From: Rugosibacter sp.
GTDB taxonomy: Bacteria; Pseudomonadota; Gammaproteobacteria; Burkholderiales; Rhodocyclaceae
Reading direction: 5' to 3'
Assembly (NCBI GenBank): GCA_023257495.1
Contig: JALRCC010000189.1
Location: 1 to 5,916 of the forward strand
Length of the DNA: 5,916 nt
The notes under the pieces were generated by a model. That model did no database searches. It was not told the origin of the DNA and saw only the letters and a program-made list of their open reading frames with translations. A program made the position numbers and the translations under genes. Of the stretch, positions 1-5,115 are shown piece by piece. Positions within the stretch are counted from its first letter, which is position 1. Each line of letters opens with the position of its first letter.

Positions 1-1187
1 CGCTCTGGGTACGTATTGCGGGATGCCTGCGAGGATGGTTGTGGCGCGATAAAGTCAGCCTACCAAAAAAGGTTTTGTTCGTTGAGCTCTCTGAAATGGG
101 CAGCGCGATTCTGGTGGACCCTGCAATGCGCAAAATGCAGCGGGATGGCGAAGCAGAGCTTTATTTTTTGATTTTCAAATCGAATGCAGTCAGCTTAAGA
201 TTGCTGAACACCGTACCTGAAAGCCATGTTTTCACGATCAATGAAGATGGTTTTTTGAATATTGCCCGGGATAGCTTGCGATTTTTATTCTGGGCTCGTC
301 GCTCTCAAATTGATACTGTCATCGATCTGGAGTTGTTTTCTCGGTACAGCGCACTACTGACCGGGTTATCTGGTGCAGTTCGTCGCGTGGGGTTTCATGC
401 GTTTCATAATGAGGGGCTATATCGGGGTGCAATGCTTACGCATCGCGTGATGTACAACCCGCATCAGCATATTGCGAAAAATTTTATTGCGCTGGTCAAT
501 GCGGTTCTGGCGAAAAAAACAGAGCATCCTTTTTCAAAAACCGTGGTGAATGATAGCGAGATCACGCTGGCGCAGGCACCGATGGATGAGGTCGCCATTG
601 CGACCATGCGCGCCAAAATCATCAAGGAATACCCGGCCTATGATGCAGCACGCCACCGGCTGGTGATCATCAATCCGAATGCAAGTGATCTTTTGCCGCA
701 ACGACGCTGGATGCAAGAAAATTTTGTCATCGTCATGCGGAATTTATTGTCGGATGATGAAAATATCCTTGTCCTGATCACTGGTTCTCCTGCAGAGCGT
801 GATAGGGCAGGGGTTTTGCAAAAACATGTTGATAGTGATCGGTGTATTAATTTTGCAGGTTGCCATGGGCTGGATGAATTGCCGTCACTCTACCAACTGG
901 CTGAACTTATGCTGACTAATGACTCTGGCCCGGGGCACTTTTCATCAGTCACCTCCTTGCAAACGTTTGTCTTGTTCGGCCCGGAAACTCCGGCGCTGTA
1001 TGGTTCATTAGGTAATAGCACGCCAATTTACGCAGGGCTGGCATGTTCGCCGTGTGTGAGTGCCGCTAATCATCGAAAAACCCCCTGCACTGACAATGTG
1101 TGTCTTCAAGTCATCAAGCCGGAAATGGTATTAGCTCAGTTACGTCAGGCGCTGGCGAAAAACAAACCGGCACATTCCAGTCAATAA
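1..1187 (+). CDS. GT9 (heptosyltransferase-like) glycosyltransferase, 5' partial
   Basis: Glycosyltransferase family 9 protein, the family of ADP-heptose:LPS heptosyltransferases (WaaC, WaaF, WaaQ), which act at the cytoplasmic face of the inner membrane. The frame is open to the window edge (first full codon at 3) with no stop and no in-frame ATG before 96. A TTG at 39 is possible, but the true start is probably upstream. The N-terminal Rossmann signature KKVLFVELSEMGSAILVDPAM lies around 66-128. The C-terminal nucleotide-sugar half carries TNDSGPGH (915-938), close to the family's TNDTGPMH, followed by LFGPETPALYG. A late cysteine cluster, CSPC then CTDNVC (Cys codons at 1044, 1053, 1086 and 1101), is of the kind seen in many GT9 proteins. 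The WaaC catalytic Asp of the MGD motif is Ser here (102-104). The family call is firm. Sugar and acceptor are unknown. It is first in a same-strand run with a GT39, a YbhN-like protein and a PAP2 phosphatase. Confidence 0.88.
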   Translation, partial: LWVRIAGCLRGWLWRDKVSLPKKVLFVELSEMGSAILVDPAMRKMQRDGEAELYFLIFKSNAVSLRLLNTVPESHVFTINEDGFLNIARDSLRFLFWARRSQIDTVIDLELFSRYSALLTGLSGAVRRVGFHAFHNEGLYRGAMLTHRVMYNPHQHIAKNFIALVNAVLAKKTEHPFSKTVVNDSEITLAQAPMDEVAIATMRAKIIKEYPAYDAARHRLVIINPNASDLLPQRRWMQENFVIVMRNLLSDDENILVLITGSPAERDRAGVLQKHVDSDRCINFAGCHGLDELPSLYQLAELMLTNDSGPGHFSSVTSLQTFVLFGPETPALYGSLGNSTPIYAGLACSPCVSAANHRKTPCTDNVCLQVIKPEMVLAQLRQALAKNKPAHSSQ

Positions 1188-1197
1188 CGAGTCGTTA
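1185..1197. repeat. Short perfect palindrome in the GT9-GT39 gap
   Basis: TAACGA-G-TCGTTA is a perfect 13-nt dyad. It begins at the GT9 stop codon and ends 7 nt before the GT39 start. As RNA it could form a 5-bp stem with an AGT loop. It could be a small regulatory site, or chance: its length is marginal and no second copy was seen. Confidence 0.3.
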
Positions 1198-1204
1198 AAC
1201 CATC

Positions 1205-3199
1205 ATGTCGACACTGTTTCCACGCAGTTTTCTGCCTGCCAGCGCCCAGCTCATCTTGATTGGCTTGTTAACTGTTGTGCTTGATGTCTCTATGTCGCGA
1301 TGGCTGTTGGCTAATACTGATTGGGCATCCGTTACACACATGGCAAGTTTTGCCGTGGCTGCAGGGTTAGGCTACTTATTGGTTGTATTTGGACTGAAAC
1401 CCGAACGATTGCCGCGTTTATTGGCATGGTGCGTGATTGTGCTGCTGGTTCTATTTTTGCGTGGCGGATTACTGGCTAGTCTGATGCAGGGGGCATCTGT
1501 TTCGCCATTGACTGCACAGCTGATTACTGCCCTGTTTTCTGCTACTACATTGTATGCAGCCGTCTATTTTTATGCTTTTCATCGTCCGCATCTGACCGTA
1601 GAAAAAAACCAGGACATTGTTTTCTTGCTTATTGCAGCGTACGCCGTTTTATTAAGGCTGCTTTATCTGGGCGCACCCGAGCTGTTGTTTGAGGAAGCCT
1701 ATTACTGGAATTACGCCCAGCACCTGGATATAGGCTATCTGGACCATCCCCTGATGGTGGCCTGGCTCATAAAAGCAGCGACTTCCGTGCTGGGGAATAA
1801 TGAGTTTGCCGTGCGCTTTGGTGCATTTATGTGCTGGTTTGTGACGGCTTATTTTATTTTCAAGCTCACGCTTGATTTATTTAATCGATCGATTGCTTAT
1901 CGGGCACTGGCGATCATGGCGGTGTTACCGGTTTACTTTTCCTTTGGATTTTTCATGAGTCCGGATGCGCCGGTGACTGCATGCTGGGCGATGGCGGTGT
2001 ATTTTTTCTACCAGGTTGTTGTCAATGAGAAAAAGCATGCCTGGCTGGGTTTGGGCGTGGCGCTTGGCCTGGGTTTGATTTCAAAATACACCATAGGCTT
2101 GTTAGGTGTAGCCATCGTATTGTTTTTACTGATAGATCAGTCCTCAAGAAAGTGGTTTTCCAGACCTGAGCCTTATGTTGCGGTGGTCATTACTGTGCTG
2201 CTTTTTTCACCTGTGATTATTTGGAATTTCCAGCACGATTGGGCATCATTTACCTTTCAAAGTCAGGGTAGGTTAGCGAGCAAGTTTTCTTTTTCTCTTC
2301 CGCGTTTTATTGGAAATGTCATTGTTTTTCTGACACCAGTCGGTGTTTTGTCAGTCGCTGCCATCGTTTTTTCACGCAAGTCATTTTTGGCGAAAGGGAT
2401 TTTTTCTTCTCGATGGCCCACAAGTCAATTAGAGCGCAATAGCTTTTTACTCATCTGGCTCGCCTTATTCCCTGTAGCCGTGTTTGCAGCGATTAGCCTG
2501 TTCAGGGCAAGTAAGTTGAATTGGACCGGCCCTTGCTGGTTGCCGCTCGTACCTTTAATGGCATTGTTATTAGTGTCAAAACCAGAGGCGATCTCGACAA
2601 GGTTACTGGCCTGGTGTCACCGGTCGTGGTTGCCGATACTTGTCATTCTTCTGCTTTCTTACGGCGCGGCTTTGCATTGGCTGAGTTTGGGACTTGCGGG
2701 GGTGGGTTATCCGAAAAACATGCATCTGATCGGCTGGCGTACCTTGGGCGGAGAAATGGAAAGCGTGGTCACCCAGCTAGAGCGGGAAACCGGTGAAAAA
2801 ATACTCGTGGTGGGCATGGATAGAAACAGAATTGCCAGTGGGCTGGCTTTTTATCGTACGCAATACATTGAATCAACCAACGTTAAAACACTGCATAAGC
2901 CCGCTCTTGAGACCGCCAGCGAGCATCTTTTTGCCAGTGTTGGCTTGATGTATGAGTTTTGGTTTCCTTTGGCGCAGCAACATGGCAAAACCATGCTGTT
3001 GGTTAGTAATGATAAAAATCACTTACAGACGAATAGAGTGCTTAAGCGTACCACAACGGTAGGCGAAATCTCGGAGGTGATTGTTTCAAAAAATGGGCGG
3101 CCAAGCGGTCGCTACTATTACCGGTTGATTAAGGGCTATCAGGAGAAATCAACGGCCAATGAATCGGCTGACACGGGTGATAGCGGTTCTTCCGATTGA
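1205..3199 (+). CDS. GT39/ArnT-like membrane glycosyltransferase with GtrA-like N-terminus
   Basis: A 664-residue polytopic inner-membrane protein. From about residue 137 it resembles the GT39/PMT_2 (ArnT-like) family, which transfers a sugar from a polyprenyl-phosphate donor to an acceptor on the periplasmic side. Supporting motifs are EEAYYW (163-168) in the first periplasmic loop, GYLDHPLMVAWLI (177-189), MSPDAP (251-256), LISKYTIGLL (291-300) and NWTGPCWLPLVP (439-450). After the last helix a soluble domain (about 515-645, with ASGLAFYRTQY) resembles the periplasmic C-terminus of such enzymes. Residues 1-126 add four predicted helices (about 12-34, 46-63, 71-94, 101-125) before the normal GT39 start. 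Their length and spacing resemble GtrA, which is implicated in flipping or handling undecaprenyl-phosphate sugars. The ATG lies 17 nt after the GT9 stop and has no clear Shine-Dalgarno, so translational coupling is likely. The GT39 call is firm, the GtrA call moderate, the substrate unknown. Confidence 0.87.
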   Translation: MSTLFPRSFLPASAQLILIGLLTVVLDVSMSRWLLANTDWASVTHMASFAVAAGLGYLLVVFGLKPERLPRLLAWCVIVLLVLFLRGGLLASLMQGASVSPLTAQLITALFSATTLYAAVYFYAFHRPHLTVEKNQDIVFLLIAAYAVLLRLLYLGAPELLFEEAYYWNYAQHLDIGYLDHPLMVAWLIKAATSVLGNNEFAVRFGAFMCWFVTAYFIFKLTLDLFNRSIAYRALAIMAVLPVYFSFGFFMSPDAPVTACWAMAVYFFYQVVVNEKKHAWLGLGVALGLGLISKYTIGLLGVAIVLFLLIDQSSRKWFSRPEPYVAVVITVLLFSPVIIWNFQHDWASFTFQSQGRLASKFSFSLPRFIGNVIVFLTPVGVLSVAAIVFSRKSFLAKGIFSSRWPTSQLERNSFLLIWLALFPVAVFAAISLFRASKLNWTGPCWLPLVPLMALLLVSKPEAISTRLLAWCHRSWLPILVILLLSYGAALHWLSLGLAGVGYPKNMHLIGWRTLGGEMESVVTQLERETGEKILVVGMDRNRIASGLAFYRTQYIESTNVKTLHKPALETASEHLFASVGLMYEFWFPLAQQHGKTMLLVSNDKNHLQTNRVLKRTTTVGEISEVIVSKNGRPSGRYYYRLIKGYQEKSTANESADTGDSGSSD

Positions 3200-3216
3200 T
3201 TATTTTTTGATCGCCC

Positions 3217-4173
3217 ATGTCTGCTTTTAAAACTTTTTTTGCAGTTCCTGCTGTCAAGCTACTGTTGCGAGCTCTGGTAACTACCGCCATATTGGTATTT
3301 ATTGTTCGTTCGATCAATGCGCAGCAGGCATGGCGTGTCATGGTGAATGCGCGTGCTGATTTGCTGGTTGCCGCGCTGGTATTGCAGTTTGTCAGTACCG
3401 CAATCTCAGCTTATCGCTGGCAGCTCATCATGTGCAATCTTCAGTTTGATCAGTCGTTTACTTTCTATTGGCGCAGCTATTTCAAGGGGATGTTCTTTAA
3501 CCAGGGTTTACCCACGAGCATTGGTGGCGATGCCATGCGGGTGCTGGATGTCGCTGGTCTCGGGTTTCGCAAGCGCGATGCGTTCTATGGGGTTGCGATT
3601 GATCGTATTGCAGGGCTTGCTGCCCTGATCTTGCTCACTCTGGTGGCAAATGTTGTCAACACGAGCCTGCTCCCTGCGCCAGTGTATCGCTTGATGTTGT
3701 CGCTTACCGTGCTGGGTCTATTGGGCATAGCAAGCCTCCTGGTCTTAAAGCGGCTTTCCTGGTTTGATCGTTACCCGCAACTGGCTTTTGTAAAAGCCAT
3801 ATCAGATCATCTCGATTTAGCCTTTGCCCACCGGCGATGGATGTTACTCATTTTGTCATTACTCGTGCCCGTTTTCGCCCTGCTGGGTTTTTATGCCATC
3901 GGGTGGGCGCTCGGTTTGCGCTTTGATTTGATGACCTATTTTGCCATTGTGCCGCCAGCACTGGTGATGACCATTATTCCCGCGTCCATTGCGGGGTGGG
4001 GCGTGCGCGAAGGCGCATTAGTCGGCTTGTTTTCCTTGATTGGCGCAGACAAAACCGTGGTGCTGATGATGTCCCTGCTCTATGGCCTAACGCTTATCAT
4101 TGTCAGTATTCCCGGGCTGATTGTTTTTCTTCAAGGCCGACACAGCACACCGGCTAAACTTTCTGCCAGGTAA
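3217..4173 (+). CDS. YbhN/UPF0104-family integral membrane protein
   Basis: A 318-residue polytopic membrane protein of the YbhN/UPF0104 group, related to the membrane region of lysylphosphatidylglycerol synthase/flippase (MprF; PF03706). Family signatures are clear: FKGMFFNQGLPTSIGGDAMR (89-108), an IDR motif (128-130) and IPASIAGWGVREGA (254-267). Hydrophobic segments lie near 13-31, 48-67, 130-148, 158-177, 209-231, 240-257 and 282-305. There is no soluble aminoacyl-transferase domain, so it should not make aminoacyl-lipids itself. Members often sit in envelope glycolipid or lipid-linked sugar loci and are suspected of moving lipids, but most lack a proven activity. The ATG is 17 nt downstream of the GT39 stop without a recognisable Shine-Dalgarno. 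In this setting, handling of a lipid-linked intermediate or product between GT39 and PAP2 is plausible; that is inference from neighbours. Confidence 0.85.
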   Translation: MSAFKTFFAVPAVKLLLRALVTTAILVFIVRSINAQQAWRVMVNARADLLVAALVLQFVSTAISAYRWQLIMCNLQFDQSFTFYWRSYFKGMFFNQGLPTSIGGDAMRVLDVAGLGFRKRDAFYGVAIDRIAGLAALILLTLVANVVNTSLLPAPVYRLMLSLTVLGLLGIASLLVLKRLSWFDRYPQLAFVKAISDHLDLAFAHRRWMLLILSLLVPVFALLGFYAIGWALGLRFDLMTYFAIVPPALVMTIIPASIAGWGVREGALVGLFSLIGADKTVVLMMSLLYGLTLIIVSIPGLIVFLQGRHSTPAKLSAR

Positions 4174-4201
4174 CTTTTTTATTTTTTCGGCAGTTGCCAC
4201 T

Positions 4202-5029
4202 ATGATCACTAAAAAGCATCCTATCCAATCAGGTCAATCGGTACTGCTTCAAAACCACTGGGATTGGCCCCGGCTGATTGCTTTTCATGCCATTGCCTTT
4301 CTGGTGTTTGCCAGCTGGCTGTGGCAACCTACCCGCACGTTATGGGATCAGCTCGACAAGCAAATATTCCACTATTTGAATGCACCGCTGGCCACCAGCA
4401 GTATTTGGGCGCACCTCTGGGCGTTTGGCAGTATGCGGTTGGCAGATATGGCTGTTGGCTTGATCATGCTCGGATTTTTGATCAAAGGAAACTGGTTATT
4501 TGCCAGAGATCAGGTACGCACGGCATTATTTGCGTTCTTATCCGGTTTGTTTTTATTGCTGGTTATCCGTATCGGGTTATTTTCGCCCTTGGTCAAGATC
4601 ATGCACTGGCAGCATGATGGACCGTCACTGGTACTGAATGGGGCGGTACGATTAGGCGAACTTTTCCCTGACTGGGAACGGTTTTCGCACATTAAAGACA
4701 GCTCAAGCAATAGTTTTCCAGGTGATCATGCTTCTGTCGTGTTGCTTTGGGCACTATTTCTCTATCCGTTTGCGAAGGTGTGGCAGCGTGCCTTGATCGG
4801 GGTGTTAACTGTTGTCTTCCTGTTACCGCGATTGGTGGCAGGCGCGCATTGGGGTACGGATATTTTCATCGGCGGTGTGTTCCTCAGTCTGGTCGCGTTT
4901 AGCTGGGGTTTTTATACGCCGTTTGCAGCACATGGCGCTCGCTTGCTCGAACGATTCTTCTCCCCTGTTTTTCGTCTCCTGCAAAAAATTCCCGGATTCA
5001 ATCGCGTCACTGTGATTTCCGGGCGTTAA
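4202..5029 (+). CDS. PAP2-superfamily membrane phosphatase
   Basis: A 275-residue polytopic protein of the PAP2 (type 2 phosphatidic acid phosphatase) superfamily, which includes undecaprenyl-diphosphate phosphatases and lipid A phosphatases. The third signature is good: PRLVAGAHWGTD, with R210, H216 and D220 in the standard R-x5-H-x3-D spacing, although the usual Ser before Arg is Pro. The second is SFPGDHAS (171-178), keeping H176 but reading PGDH instead of PSGH. The first motif, K-x6-RP, is degenerate: K132 is followed at the right distance by Asp-Gly. About 30 residues then separate it from motif 2. The frame continues upstream to a TTG at 4121 inside the previous gene. I chose the ATG at 4202, which gives a 28-nt gap and a protein starting just before the first helix. 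No clear Shine-Dalgarno is visible. A role in dephosphorylating a polyprenyl carrier or lipid A is inferred from the family and its neighbours. Confidence 0.82.
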   Translation: MITKKHPIQSGQSVLLQNHWDWPRLIAFHAIAFLVFASWLWQPTRTLWDQLDKQIFHYLNAPLATSSIWAHLWAFGSMRLADMAVGLIMLGFLIKGNWLFARDQVRTALFAFLSGLFLLLVIRIGLFSPLVKIMHWQHDGPSLVLNGAVRLGELFPDWERFSHIKDSSSNSFPGDHASVVLLWALFLYPFAKVWQRALIGVLTVVFLLPRLVAGAHWGTDIFIGGVFLSLVAFSWGFYTPFAAHGARLLERFFSPVFRLLQKIPGFNRVTVISGR

Positions 5030-5036
5030 TTTTTCT
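4991..5036 (+). terminator. Possible Rho-independent terminator overlapping the PAP2 stop
   Basis: CCCGGA (4991-4996) pairs with TCCGGG (5018-5023). Inside it, ATCGCG (5001-5006) can pair with TGTGAT (5011-5016), including two G-U pairs, around a TCAC loop. The internal loop is asymmetric (4 nt against 1 nt). A T-rich run, TTAATTTTTCTT, follows 2 nt after the stem. The hairpin lies in the last codons of the PAP2 gene. The position fits the end of the glycan transcript, but the internal loop and interrupted T-run make it imperfect. Confidence 0.42.
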
Positions 5037-5056
5037 TCTGTCAAAGCAGTATTACC

Positions 5057-5086
5057 CTTGAAAAATAGGTCAGGCTGCCCCAGCTA
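5057..5086 (+). promoter_or_regulatory. Sigma-32 (RpoH) heat-shock promoter of clpB
   Basis: CTTGAAA (5057-5063, preceded by CC) is an exact match to the sigma-32 -35 consensus. After a 14-nt spacer comes CCCCAGCTA (5078-5086), close to the CCCCATnT -10 element. Both spacing and position, just upstream of clpB, are as expected for a heat-shock promoter. Transcription would start near 5091-5095, leaving an untranslated leader of only about 20-25 nt. No good sigma-70 promoter is seen in the same gap. Confidence 0.85.
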
Positions 5087-5105
5087 TTCCGAAATATTTT
5101 TGGAA
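5087..5105 (+). other. 8-bp hairpin next to the clpB ribosome binding site
   Basis: TTCCGAAA (5087-5094) pairs with TTTTGGAA (5098-5105), with one G-U pair and a TAT loop. The right arm touches the Shine-Dalgarno AAAGGA (5104-5109). Messages reading through from upstream would contain the whole stem. Messages from the sigma-32 promoter would probably start within its left arm and lack most of it. A regulatory role is inference only. Confidence 0.4.
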
Positions 5106-5109
5106 AGGA
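5104..5109 (+). promoter_or_regulatory. Shine-Dalgarno of clpB, deciding the start codon
   Basis: AAAGGA lies 6 nt before the ATG at 5116. An in-frame ATG also exists at 5110 (it would add Met-Ala), but it directly abuts the purine run and has no spacer. The 5116 start is therefore preferred, and it gives the usual ClpB beginning MRLDKLT. Confidence 0.8.
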
Positions 5110-5115
5110 ATGGCA

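Noticed and set aside
39..41. TTG at 39 as the true start of the GT9 gene
   Set aside because: The frame remains open to the window edge and no Shine-Dalgarno precedes the TTG. The gene is better treated as 5' partial.
3200..3216. T-run ATTTTTTGA after the GT39 stop as a terminator
   Set aside because: No convincing GC-rich hairpin precedes it, and the next gene starts within 17 nt.
4163..4193. CTGCC...GGCAG inverted repeat with T-runs between the YbhN-like and PAP2 genes
   Set aside because: The T-runs lie in the loop rather than after the stem, and the stem is only 5 bp with a 21-nt loop, so it is not a terminator.
4121..4201. Longer PAP2 reading frame starting at TTG 4121
   Set aside because: It would overlap the end of the YbhN-like gene by 53 nt, uses a rare start codon without a Shine-Dalgarno, and adds residues unlike the family. 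The ATG at 4202 gives a sensible N-terminus.
1269..4816. Repeated GTTAACTGTTGT in the GT39 and PAP2 genes
   Set aside because: Both copies encode part of a hydrophobic Leu-Thr-Val-Val helix in the same frame sense. A 12-nt match is likely chance plus similar coding.
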